Below, piece after piece: positions 19,006 to 27,235 of a DNA stretch of 42,681 nt. Both the position numbers and the translations under genes were made by a program. Positions within the stretch are counted from its first letter, which is position 1, and every line of letters begins with the position of its first letter. The stretch is from contig CAYNJT010000019.1 of the NCBI GenBank assembly GCA_964397625.1, forward strand, positions 1-42,681, in the 5' to 3' direction. The notes below the pieces were generated by a model. That model was given only the letters and a program-made list of their open reading frames with translations. It was not told the DNA's origin and searched no databases. The stretch is from Leptolinea sp964397625 (GTDB taxonomy: Bacteria; Chloroflexota; Anaerolineae; Anaerolineales; Anaerolineaceae).

Positions 19006-20910
19006 ATGACACGTTCGGATTCCAATAACAAATCTGCGATTCCATATCTTGTATTGACTGCCTTCCTTGGGCTGGCGGTCACTTTTCTGTTCACCGCGTA
19101 CAGCCACACGCCTGTTGTGATTCGCTCGTTGTCTGTGACCGTACGCTACAGTTTCGCCTCCACCTCAGTTGTTTTGCTGGTAATCCTGTACCTTTCCCTG
19201 CGCCTGCCTGGCCGCTGGTCAACACCGGTTGTCTTCTCGGTCACAGGCGCCGTGTTCGGGTTGGCGCTGGCTGGCCTGTGGGCCAGCGGACAGAGTGAAC
19301 CCTACGTGGTCAGCGGACTGATTCCTTACAATGACGCGGCCACCTATTACAATGACGCCAACCGCCTGCTGGATGGTTCCCTGCTTTCAGATGGGTCATC
19401 CCGACGGCCGTTATCCATTGGGTTTCTGGGGGCATTGCTCGGGTTGACCGGACGAAACCTGCAAAATGCCACGGCCGCCCTGGCATTAATTGAAGCCGCT
19501 GCCTGCGCCATCATGTCCCTTGAGGTCCGCCGAAGTCGAGGAGCGGCGGCCGGAGCCGTCACGTTCTGGATTGTCTTCCTGTTCGCACGCCGTTTCATCG
19601 GCACCACCATGACGGAATCACTGGGCCTTACCTTCGGCGCGCTGGCGCTGGCCGCGCTGTTTCGCGGGGCGGGACGCAATTCGCTTGTATATGTGTTATC
19701 CGGGTTGTTCCTTCTATCCATGGCGTTGAATATCCGCGCGGGTGCGTTTTTCATCCTGCCGGTGCTGGCTTTATGGGTTGGCTGGCTGTTTCGCGCAAAA
19801 GGCTGGCTGGCCTGGAAGCCAACCCTGTTGGCCGCGCTGGCTGTGGGGCTGGGGTTTGGAGTTAACACGCTGACCTTTCGGCTGATCGGCACCCCCGGCG
19901 GGCAGTTATTTGGAAATTTTTCCGAATCGCTCTACGGTCTGGCCTCGGGTGGAGAACGCTGGTCGTATGTGTACAATCAATACACAGAGACCGGACCAGT
20001 TTCCGATCAGGAACGGTATAAACAGATCTACCGCATGGCGTTCGACCTGATCCGAAAGAACCCGATGGGTATCGTTCAGGGATCCCTGAAACAATGGGGT
20101 CTGCTTTTTTCAGATACCTGGTTCAGCCTCTATGCCTATGTGGGCGGGGAAAATACAGCCGGCAACCGCCCGCTGCATCTGGGATTGTACGCCCTGTGCG
20201 CGTTGGCGCTGGTGAGGGCCGCTCGCAAGTGGAAGATACCTTTTTATTCACTCCTGCTGGTTTCCATCTTTGGTATTTTCATCTCGGTACCTTTTGTGCC
20301 TCCCGGAGACGCCCACAAGATGCGCGCCTTCGCCGCCACCATCCCGCTGATGGCGCTTCTTCCGGCGGTTGGGGTATCAGAGATCTTTGCCTGGCTGCCC
20401 GGACGGCTTTTCCATGAAAAGCCGGATGACAGCCGTAAACCAACCGGGTTGGGGGTATACAGCGCGCTGTTGACCGCCTTCCTGCTCATCGCCCCTTACA
20501 CAGCCATGAAGCTGGCTGTTCCGCCGCGGGTACAGGCGCCGCAGTGCCGGGCGGATGAAGTCCCCGTGAGCCTCCATTACCAGGCTGGTAATGAAGTGCG
20601 CCTGATCCGTGAAGGCGTCATGCAGCTCGATTGGCTGCCCGAGTTCCATTACGGGCGTTACAAGGTCTTCGTTCACAATCTGCCCAACGAGGAAGCCTTT
20701 ACCATTCTGGAGAAAGTGGAACCCCCGGCAACTTTATTGCTGGGATATGACATACCCAGTGGAAAACGGGTATGGCTGTTGACATCCACTGAAATGATGC
20801 CAAAATCCTATGGCATTCTGAATATCTGCGGGAAATTCTACCCTTCCAACGACCCGATGATCCAGCGTTATGGTTTCTTTTATCCGCGCGAGATCAGCCT
20901 GCAGCCCTGA
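19006..20910 (+). CDS. Polytopic membrane protein, probable GT-C glycosyltransferase-like
   Basis: A 634-residue protein with about 11-12 membrane helices (from residue 12 to about 500) and a soluble C-terminal part of some 130 residues. The first outside loop has PYNDAATYYNDANRLLDGS, resembling the acidic DxxxYxxxA..ll.G loop of lipid-linked sugar transferases of the GT-C fold (for example the RgtA/ArnT type). This is an inference from topology and one loop; no activity is proven. It has no obvious ribosome binding site and no glycosylation neighbours. Its TGA stop directly abuts the stop of the convergent LVIVD gene (TGATCA). Confidence 0.6.
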   Translation: MTRSDSNNKSAIPYLVLTAFLGLAVTFLFTAYSHTPVVIRSLSVTVRYSFASTSVVLLVILYLSLRLPGRWSTPVVFSVTGAVFGLALAGLWASGQSEPYVVSGLIPYNDAATYYNDANRLLDGSLLSDGSSRRPLSIGFLGALLGLTGRNLQNATAALALIEAAACAIMSLEVRRSRGAAAGAVTFWIVFLFARRFIGTTMTESLGLTFGALALAALFRGAGRNSLVYVLSGLFLLSMALNIRAGAFFILPVLALWVGWLFRAKGWLAWKPTLLAALAVGLGFGVNTLTFRLIGTPGGQLFGNFSESLYGLASGGERWSYVYNQYTETGPVSDQERYKQIYRMAFDLIRKNPMGIVQGSLKQWGLLFSDTWFSLYAYVGGENTAGNRPLHLGLYALCALALVRAARKWKIPFYSLLLVSIFGIFISVPFVPPGDAHKMRAFAATIPLMALLPAVGVSEIFAWLPGRLFHEKPDDSRKPTGLGVYSALLTAFLLIAPYTAMKLAVPPRVQAPQCRADEVPVSLHYQAGNEVRLIREGVMQLDWLPEFHYGRYKVFVHNLPNEEAFTILEKVEPPATLLLGYDIPSGKRVWLLTSTEMMPKSYGILNICGKFYPSNDPMIQRYGFFYPREISLQP

Positions 20911-22344
20911 TCAGGGTGTGGGTGTAGGCGGCAGATTGGTGTATGACCTTTCACGGTCGTAGAACACGCCCCACAAACCAAGACGTTTCGGTGTGGCAGT
21001 CAGTATGCCGCTGGTTTCATCCAGCCGGGTTGACACGTCCTTGCGCCAGCGTTTTATCTCAGGATCCCAGTAATACAGGCTGAGCGCGGCAATCTGCCGC
21101 TGGGTGAGGCCTTCCATATTGGCTTTCACTGAAATAGTATAGGACTTAGCCACTCCGGCAGGATAGTCCCCAACCCATGCGTTGTTGCGGAAGAATGGCC
21201 CAACCTTGACCAGCGTGGGTTCCGGTCCAATAGGGGTGTTGATGCCCGGAAGCGGTTCATGCCGGAAAGTCACCGGTTTCTCAAACACATCCGCCGGGAA
21301 GGTCATGGTGATCCCATCGGCGGCTGAATTCAGGGTGCCGCCCGTCTGCGGGATGGATTGTTCCACCGGCCGATTGTAGCGCAGTACCAGCAGGCCGTAC
21401 GGATAATCGGCTACATAAATATTATTATCCTTCAAGACGATATCCCACGCGCCGCCGTACGTGTTGTAAACGGCCAACGGACGCGGATTGGCCGGGTCAG
21501 CCACGTCCACGATGCGGATGCCGGCATCTCTTTCGGCCAGGTAAGCCAGTGATTCTTTTACGATCACACGGCGGGTGAAATCGAGACTATCCAGCCGCGA
21601 GAGTTGCTGCGGTTTGGCGGGATCTTTCAGGTCAATGATTTGCAGGCCACCCAATCCCAGGGCGATATATCCTGTGGTACCGTCAAGGGTCACGTTTTCT
21701 GCCGGGGCGGAGGTCGGTATGGTGGTGATCAATACCGGTGCCTGCGGATTGGAAATATTCACCACATGCACGCCGCTTTTTCCGGCAGCTACAAGCGCCA
21801 GGTTGCCGGAAACGGACACCTGTCGGGAAAAGCCTTCCAGCATTAACTGGCCAAGAATCGGCAGGTCGTACGGTTTTCCGGTATCCAGAATGACGATCCC
21901 GTTCAGTCCAGTAGTGACTACCAACCTGTCGCCTGACAGGGCAAGGCCGTAGGCTCCACCTGCGAGACTATGGCTGGAAAAAATGGTCGGCGTGGCCACA
22001 GTAATGTCAAAGACGCGCAAGCCTTTGTCTTGCTGGGCGGCGAAGGCGTACTGGCCTTTCACAACCAGATCGAAGATGTAATCCGTGCGGAATTTGTAAA
22101 AGAGTTTAAGTGACGCGGGATTCAGGTCCACCACGCTGAGGGAACTAAAGGTGGGATACAGGTACTGGTCGTCCAGGGCAAGGTTGTCAGCCTGGTAATT
22201 GGCCGACGCTACCAGCCCGATGGCATCTGTGGCCGCCATATTTTTTGTCGATATACCGGCGGCCGATGCCGATTGAAATGAGCCGACCAATACCGCCAGT
22301 AGAATTAGTATGGATATGTGTTTATAAAAATGAAACTTTTTCAT
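20911..22344 (-). CDS. Secreted LVIVD-repeat beta-propeller protein
   Basis: A 477-residue exported protein. Residues 1-28 are a signal peptide ending near SASA. From about 60 to 330 there are some six or seven repeats of about 40 residues with the LVIVD pattern, for example VHVVNISNPQAPVLI, LQIIDLKDPAKPQQL and IRIVDVADPANPRPL, which are expected to form blades of a propeller. A C-terminal domain (about 335-460) ends in a proline/threonine tail (TNLPPTPTP). LVIVD proteins are surface proteins of unknown ligand. A TTGACT motif precedes the gene on the minus strand but a -10 at good spacing is doubtful. Confidence 0.82.
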   Translation of the reverse strand: MKKFHFYKHISILILLAVLVGSFQSASAAGISTKNMAATDAIGLVASANYQADNLALDDQYLYPTFSSLSVVDLNPASLKLFYKFRTDYIFDLVVKGQYAFAAQQDKGLRVFDITVATPTIFSSHSLAGGAYGLALSGDRLVVTTGLNGIVILDTGKPYDLPILGQLMLEGFSRQVSVSGNLALVAAGKSGVHVVNISNPQAPVLITTIPTSAPAENVTLDGTTGYIALGLGGLQIIDLKDPAKPQQLSRLDSLDFTRRVIVKESLAYLAERDAGIRIVDVADPANPRPLAVYNTYGGAWDIVLKDNNIYVADYPYGLLVLRYNRPVEQSIPQTGGTLNSAADGITMTFPADVFEKPVTFRHEPLPGINTPIGPEPTLVKVGPFFRNNAWVGDYPAGVAKSYTISVKANMEGLTQRQIAALSLYYWDPEIKRWRKDVSTRLDETSGILTATPKRLGLWGVFYDRERSYTNLPPTPTP

Positions 22345-22412
22345 ATGTACGATTTTACTCCGCTGTGTAAAAAGTCAAGATGTTTCCTGTGATTATGTAC
22401 GGAAAACCCGCC

Positions 22413-22440
22413 TTGACTTTTCACCAGATTCTGTCATAAT
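22413..22440 (+). promoter_or_regulatory. Promoter of the LuxR-type regulator gene
   Basis: TTGACT (22413-22418) and CATAAT (22435-22440) are separated by 16 bases and lie 31 bases before the start codon, a good sigma70 match. Confidence 0.6.
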
Positions 22441-22470
22441 AGAACAAATATACTAATTACACAAAACACC

Positions 22471-22899
22471 ATGACCCATATCCTTCTCATCCGGCCGGAT
22501 CAATCTTTCACCTACCAACAGGTTTCCCAATCTGCAAACCAGGTCCGCCTGGATATGTTGCATCAGGGCAGGCTGCCGGATTATATCAAGCTGGAGGGCG
22601 CGGATAGTAATCAGAATGTAAATTATGCCGCCGTGGTCTGGAAGGACTGGGTGATCGCTCATCCGGCGGATGCCGAACCGCCTACCCGTGATAAAACCCA
22701 CCTGACCCGCCGTCAGTTGGACGTGCTGCTGGACCTTTCGGAAGGGCTGACCGGCAAACAGATCGCCGGGCGGTTGAAAATCTCGCGGCGTTCGGTGAGC
22801 ATGCACATCTCCGGGTTGAAGCACAACCTGGGAGCCAGCACTATAGCGGAATGTGTACAAAAAGCCGCCCGGCTGGGTATCCTCAAGCCGGGCGGATAA
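22471..22899 (+). CDS. Small LuxR-type (GerE) helix-turn-helix regulator
   Basis: A 142-residue protein. The C-terminal half (about 78-136) is a LuxR-type DNA-binding domain: LTRRQLDVLLDLSEGLTGKQIAGRLKIS, then the recognition helix RRSVSMHISGLKHNLG. The N-terminal 75 residues do not look like a receiver or autoinducer-binding domain and I do not recognise them. It stands alone between divergent and convergent neighbours; its stop lies 12 bases from the metG stop. The targets are unknown; the LVIVD gene, which is transcribed divergently from the shared gap, is a candidate. Confidence 0.82.
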   Translation: MTHILLIRPDQSFTYQQVSQSANQVRLDMLHQGRLPDYIKLEGADSNQNVNYAAVVWKDWVIAHPADAEPPTRDKTHLTRRQLDVLLDLSEGLTGKQIAGRLKISRRSVSMHISGLKHNLGASTIAECVQKAARLGILKPGG

Positions 22900-22911
22900 A
22901 AATCAATCGCT

Positions 22912-24696
22912 TTACTTGCCCAGCCGTTTACGCTCTTCTTCAATGATGCTGACATCGAGCTTCTTGAATAACGGCTGCGGGTTTACCAGCACATTGCCCG
23001 GCTGCAATTTCGAGGGTTCCCAGCGGCCTGAAGCGCCGTCTGGATCGTAACGCAAAGCGGTGTGTTCGCCCAGGTCGTCTTTGATGGTGTCAATGTACTG
23101 GCGGCCGAATAATGGGCTGGTGTTGCCAAAGAAACCGTGCAGACGCTCGCTGGTAAACGGAAGGAAAGGCGCCAGCATGATTTTTAAAGAATCGATAGCC
23201 TTCAAAGCGGTGAACACGGCTCGCGCGGCAGCAGCTCTGTCAGTTTTGATGGCTGTCCACGGCGCGGTCTGGTCCAGGTATTTATTGACTTCCGTTGCCA
23301 GGCGCATACCTTCAGCCAGCGCGGCGCGCAGATGTATTGCTTCCATTTCCTGCGCCACACTATCAAAACCCTGTTCGATCTGTGCCAGAAGATCCTTGTC
23401 CATCTGAGTCAGTTCGCCCGGATCGGGAACCTTATTTTCCCAGTGTTTGCAGGTGAAAGAAAGCACCCGGTTGGCCAGATTGCCCCAGGTAGCCACCAGC
23501 TCGTCATTGTTGCGGTGGAAGAAATCTTCCCAGTCCCAGTCGGTATCCTTGCTTTCCGGCATGTTGACCGTCAGGTAATAGCGCAGCGGGTCGGGGTCAT
23601 AACGCGTCAGGAAATCACGTCCCCAAACGGCCCAGTTGCGGCTGCCGGAAATCTTCTGGTTTTCCAGGTTCATGAATTCATTGGCCGGGACGTCATATGG
23701 AAGGTTCAATGGTTTCGGATCCGCCACGCCCATGAGCTCGTCAAAGGCTTTGCCGCTGCCGGTTAACTGTGCCGGCCAGATGACCGCGTGGAAGGGAATA
23801 TTGTCCTTCCCGATGAAGTAATACGATTGCGACTGGGGGCCGTGCCACCAGTCCAACCAGGCTTCGGGTTTGCCGGCCAGCTTGCTCCATTCGATGGAAG
23901 CAGATAGGTAACCGATCACGGCCTCAAACCACACATACAGGCACTTGCCGTCCCAACCTTCCAATGGAACGGGGATACCCCAGTCAAGGTCGCGGGTGAT
24001 GGCCCGGCCGTGCAGGTTGTCCGCCAGTATCTGCCCCAGACTCTGGCGAAGCACGTTGGGCCGCCAGTAACTTTCCCGTTGTTTTAAGAAATCAACCACA
24101 GCAGGTTGCAATTTTCCGAGGTCTAGGTAGGTATGTTCAGTTTCACGCAGTTCCGGGGTGGAGCCATCCACCTTGCTGCGCGGGTTGATCAGCAGCGCTG
24201 GATCCAGCAGGTTGCCGCACTTGTCGCATTGGTCGCTGCGCGCGTTCTCAAATCCACAGATATAGCAGGTGCCCTCTACGTAGCGGTCGGGCAAAAAGCG
24301 TTTCTGACTGGGAGCGTACCATTGCATTTCACGGTCGGTATACAGGTAGCCGTTCTTTTGCAGGGCAAGGAATATTTTCTGGGAAACGTCGAAGTGATTG
24401 CTGGTATGCGTGCTGGTGAAAAGGTCGTAGGTCAGGCCAAGGTCTTTAAATAATTCCAGGAAGCCGTTGTGAAAACGCTGATAGACCTCCAGTGGGGATG
24501 TGTTCTCGGCATCCGCCCGTACGGTGATCGGCGTGCCATGTGAATCAGACCCGGAAACCATCAATACTTTTCGTCCGCGCAGGCGCTGGTAGCGCGCGAA
24601 AATATCCGCCGGAAGGTAGGCTCCCGTCAGATTCCCAACATGAATTTCCGCGTTGGCATACGGCCAGGCAACAGATACCAGTACATTCTCGATCAT
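22912..24696 (-). CDS. metG: Methionine-tRNA ligase
   Basis: Joins methionine to its tRNA using ATP. The 594-residue protein has the class I features: HIGH-type motif HVGN (about 19-22), a zinc knuckle with C144, C147, C157, C160, the KMSKS-type motif KISGS, and a helical anticodon-binding domain with NLANRVLSF. It lacks the C-terminal tRNA-binding extension some bacteria add. The ATG at 24696 is preferred since GAGG ends six bases upstream; an ATG at 24699 and a TTG at 24702 are in frame. Both usual signature loops are variants (HVGN, KISGS) but are within the family range. Confidence 0.96.
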   Translation of the reverse strand: MIENVLVSVAWPYANAEIHVGNLTGAYLPADIFARYQRLRGRKVLMVSGSDSHGTPITVRADAENTSPLEVYQRFHNGFLELFKDLGLTYDLFTSTHTSNHFDVSQKIFLALQKNGYLYTDREMQWYAPSQKRFLPDRYVEGTCYICGFENARSDQCDKCGNLLDPALLINPRSKVDGSTPELRETEHTYLDLGKLQPAVVDFLKQRESYWRPNVLRQSLGQILADNLHGRAITRDLDWGIPVPLEGWDGKCLYVWFEAVIGYLSASIEWSKLAGKPEAWLDWWHGPQSQSYYFIGKDNIPFHAVIWPAQLTGSGKAFDELMGVADPKPLNLPYDVPANEFMNLENQKISGSRNWAVWGRDFLTRYDPDPLRYYLTVNMPESKDTDWDWEDFFHRNNDELVATWGNLANRVLSFTCKHWENKVPDPGELTQMDKDLLAQIEQGFDSVAQEMEAIHLRAALAEGMRLATEVNKYLDQTAPWTAIKTDRAAAARAVFTALKAIDSLKIMLAPFLPFTSERLHGFFGNTSPLFGRQYIDTIKDDLGEHTALRYDPDGASGRWEPSKLQPGNVLVNPQPLFKKLDVSIIEEERKRLGK

Positions 24697-24799
24697 CATC
24701 AACCTCGCATGCTTAATTTCAGGAAGATTGTAACATACCCTGCCCGGTGGGTCAGTTGCCGGCGAACTTCAGCAAGGGTTATCACCAACTGATTGATTT

Positions 24800-24808
24800 T
24801 GATACAAT
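24800..24808 (+). promoter_or_regulatory. Candidate extended -10 promoter of the M20-like gene
   Basis: TGATACAAT fits TGnTATAAT with one change and lies 15 bases before the start codon at 24824, giving a very short leader. Confidence 0.4.
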
Positions 24809-24823
24809 CAATACCAGGGCACC

Positions 24824-26263
24824 ATGATCATCCAAATTCTCATCGTTTGTACCATCCTGCTTTTATTCCTGGCGGGCGTGATGTTAATCACCGCGCTGCG
24901 TTTCGCGCGTCCGATACCGGATTACCCGGTGGTCGACCTGGAAGAAGTGGACGGCGCGGTTGTGGCCGAGCATCTCTCACAGGTGATCCGCTGCCGAACC
25001 ATCGCAGCCGATGAACTCACTGGCACCCAGCGTGACGAATATTTCAGCCTTCATCGCGCACTTTTACAACAATTCCCCCGTGTGCACACCACCCTGGAAG
25101 TTCGTTCCAGTCAGGAGCTTTCTCTGCTGTACATCTGGCCCGGACGCAACCCGAAACTGCCGGGCGTGCTGCTCAGCGGGCATTATGACGTCCCGCCTGT
25201 GGACCCAAAGACGGTTGACCAGTGGGAGGTGCAGCCCTTCTCCGGGCAGGTGAAGGACGGATTCGTGTGGGGCCGCGGCACCCTGCAGGGTAAAGGGCAG
25301 ATGGTGGCCATCCTGCAGGCGGTGGAACTGATGCTGCGCGCCGGATACACCCCGGAACGCACGGTATACCTGGCCTTTGGTCACGACTGCCTTTCCGGTG
25401 GCAAGATGGGCGCCTGCCGGACAGCCGCGTTCTTGAAGAAGGCCAACGTGCGCCTGGAAGTGGCTCTTGATGAGGGCGATTGGATTACCGGGGGATATCT
25501 GCCCGGTCTGAATGGTCTGGCGGCTCTGATTGGTGTCACGGAGCGTGGACACATCCGTTTTGAATTTAAAACTCAGAACACGAAGCGCAATGATAATAAA
25601 CTGGATATTCTGGCGCATGCCATCGCCAGCCTGGCAGACAATCCTCTGCCAGCTTCCCTGAAAGAAATCCGTGAATCATATAGCGGGCTGGTGGGCGCCA
25701 TCGGGTATGCCCAGCAGATCATCTTTGCCAACGCCTGGCTGCTGTCGTTTCTGGCCCGCGGGATGATCCTCAAGGATCCTGAAGCGCAAATGCGTTCGAC
25801 CACCCAGTTTGTGCCGGTACGTTTCAGTGGAACACTGGAACAGGCGCGGGCTGAAGTGGATGTGTTCTTGATGCCCGGTGAGACCATTGCCGCGGTGAGC
25901 GACCATATTCGCAAGGCAGTGAAAGATGAACGCGTTCTATTTCAGGCGCAGGCAGACCGGGCCTGGGAAGCACCAAATCCATCCTCCTCTTCATCACCGG
26001 CTTACCAGACGGTGGAACGCGCCATTCTGGAAGTGTACGACGGCATCCCCATCGCCCCCACAGTGCAGCCCTGGCCGGGAGACGCGCGATTTTACACTTC
26101 GGTATGCCGGAATGTGTTTCGCTTCACCCCGCTGGTCATCCCGCCCGAAGATGACCTGCAGCCCGGAGGCATCAACGAACGCATCCGCATTGAATCACTG
26201 GTAAAGATGACCCAGTTCTACATTCGCCTGCTTCAAATCTGGGGTGTTTCAGCGATCAGTTAA
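24824..26263 (+). CDS. M20-fold peptidase homologue lacking most metal ligands (pseudoenzyme)
   Basis: A 479-residue protein with an N-terminal membrane anchor (about 3-25), then the fold of the carboxypeptidase S / PM20D1 branch of family M20. The frame is intact, and the landmarks GHYDVPPVD (119-127), PFSG.VKDGFVWGRGTL, YLAFGHD, LDEGD and NERI align well. But four residues of the two-zinc site differ from the family: the bridging Asp of TLDD is Q155, the Glu-Glu pair of GHDEE is C189-L190 and the final His of HGxNE is G448. The SGHSS substrate-binding His is also lost. H120, D122 and D216 remain. It is therefore unlikely to be a normal zinc peptidase. The conservation of the frame suggests another, probably binding, role. 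Confidence 0.85.
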   Translation: MIIQILIVCTILLLFLAGVMLITALRFARPIPDYPVVDLEEVDGAVVAEHLSQVIRCRTIAADELTGTQRDEYFSLHRALLQQFPRVHTTLEVRSSQELSLLYIWPGRNPKLPGVLLSGHYDVPPVDPKTVDQWEVQPFSGQVKDGFVWGRGTLQGKGQMVAILQAVELMLRAGYTPERTVYLAFGHDCLSGGKMGACRTAAFLKKANVRLEVALDEGDWITGGYLPGLNGLAALIGVTERGHIRFEFKTQNTKRNDNKLDILAHAIASLADNPLPASLKEIRESYSGLVGAIGYAQQIIFANAWLLSFLARGMILKDPEAQMRSTTQFVPVRFSGTLEQARAEVDVFLMPGETIAAVSDHIRKAVKDERVLFQAQADRAWEAPNPSSSSSPAYQTVERAILEVYDGIPIAPTVQPWPGDARFYTSVCRNVFRFTPLVIPPEDDLQPGGINERIRIESLVKMTQFYIRLLQIWGVSAIS

Positions 26264-27039
26264 TCAAATTCCCAAAGTTCCACATTTGTAAAGCTGCAGC
26301 GGGTTCCAAAAGAATTATTGGAACCTGACGATACAGCAAAAGCCAGTCCGCCGTCCTTGAGGTGGTTGTCTTCAAAACGAACCACCTGTTTACCGTTTAC
26401 AAAGACGGTGATCCATTGATAATCCACCACCAGCATCATCTTCGCGGAATCGGCCGGTATTTTAAATTTTCCCGCGTAATTCCCTTTCAGGTCGGTGAAG
26501 ACCTTCTTTTCGAACCGGTAATTACGCACATATCCATCAAGATTTAACAATGTGATATGCAGGTTATCCGCCCCATTTTCATGGAATACAAAACCGCAGC
26601 CAGCTTTCGCTGGATTGGAGTTGGGCATGGCAGAATCCCAGGCAACATCCGCGCGGATGGCGAAGTTGGACGGTTTTCTATTCAATGGCCACCAGTGAAA
26701 ATAAGAAAGTTTGGCCCACTCCCCTGTGAAATCCTGCACGCGGTAATATTTGCCGGCCGCGCTGCTGACCAGTTTTTCATCCGCCAATTTCTGCATGTCC
26801 GCCTTCATATTATTGGACTGGGCAGTGGCGGATAAGCCGCTCTCAGGTGTTTTTGTGGAAAGCGCGGGAATCGCGGTGGACGTCTGCGTGGACGTGGATT
26901 CCGCAGCTTTAGGGGATGGCGTGATTGACGCCTGTACAGCTTGAGGCGTGGGTGTTGAAGTAGAAACAGCACACCCGGAAAGCAGGCTGCCGGCGATCAT
27001 CAGGAGGAGTGAACCGCATAGGATGCATCGTGTCTTCAT
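26260..27039 (-). CDS. Lipoprotein with concanavalin-like domain
   Basis: A 259-residue lipoprotein: signal with lipobox LSGC (C23), a long Thr/Ser/Pro-rich linker (about 25-75) and a C-terminal beta-rich domain (about 95-259) with FTGEWAKLSYF, GCGFVFHENGADNLHITLLN, VDYQWITVFVNGKQVVRFEDNHLKDGGLAFAV. This pattern resembles 3-keto-disaccharide hydrolase/LamG-like jelly-roll domains, which bind or cleave sugars; I see no clear catalytic set. Its TAA overlaps the TAA of the convergent M20-like gene (shared TTAA). Its start codon follows directly on a hairpin and T-run (see the regulatory feature). Confidence 0.7.
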   Translation of the reverse strand: MKTRCILCGSLLLMIAGSLLSGCAVSTSTPTPQAVQASITPSPKAAESTSTQTSTAIPALSTKTPESGLSATAQSNNMKADMQKLADEKLVSSAAGKYYRVQDFTGEWAKLSYFHWWPLNRKPSNFAIRADVAWDSAMPNSNPAKAGCGFVFHENGADNLHITLLNLDGYVRNYRFEKKVFTDLKGNYAGKFKIPADSAKMMLVVDYQWITVFVNGKQVVRFEDNHLKDGGLAFAVSSGSNNSFGTRCSFTNVELWEFD

Positions 27040-27068
27040 AAAAAAATCCCTGCTGAATAAGCAGGGAT
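27040..27068 (-). promoter_or_regulatory. Hairpin and T-run that cover the ribosome binding site of the lipoprotein gene
   Basis: Read on the minus strand, ATCCCTGCT and AGCAGGGAT form a 9-bp stem with a 5-base loop, followed by TTTTTT directly before the ATG at 27039. The only Shine-Dalgarno-like bases (AGGGA, seven bases before ATG) lie in the 3' arm. The form is that of an intrinsic terminator or translation-blocking hairpin, with no upstream gene on that strand. A TATAAT on the minus strand at 27075-27070 would start a transcript within the hairpin. Confidence 0.5.
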
Positions 27069-27179
27069 GATTATAACCAATCTACCGAGGAATTCGGTTA
27101 CTTTGGATTTCAATGATCACAGATGGAAATAGCGTAATTGCGCGATGGTGTCCAAATCGATCAGATTGTTCATACGGGA

Positions 27180-27195
27180 AATCCCCACGGGGATT
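27180..27195. other. Short AATCCCC/GGGGATT hairpin before rnz
   Basis: AATCCCC-AC-GGGGATT is a perfect 7-bp inverted repeat, 41 bases before the rnz start. Its role is unknown; it could be part of the 5' leader or a remnant of a C-rich repeat. Confidence 0.3.
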
Positions 27196-27235
27196 GCGGT
27201 AAAATTGAGGTCTTCACTCGGAAAGGGTCTTTTAT

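Noticed and set aside
22372..22377. Promoter for the LVIVD gene starting from TTGACT on the minus strand
   Set aside because: The only -10 candidate (TAAAAT) is 15 bases away, too short to be confident.
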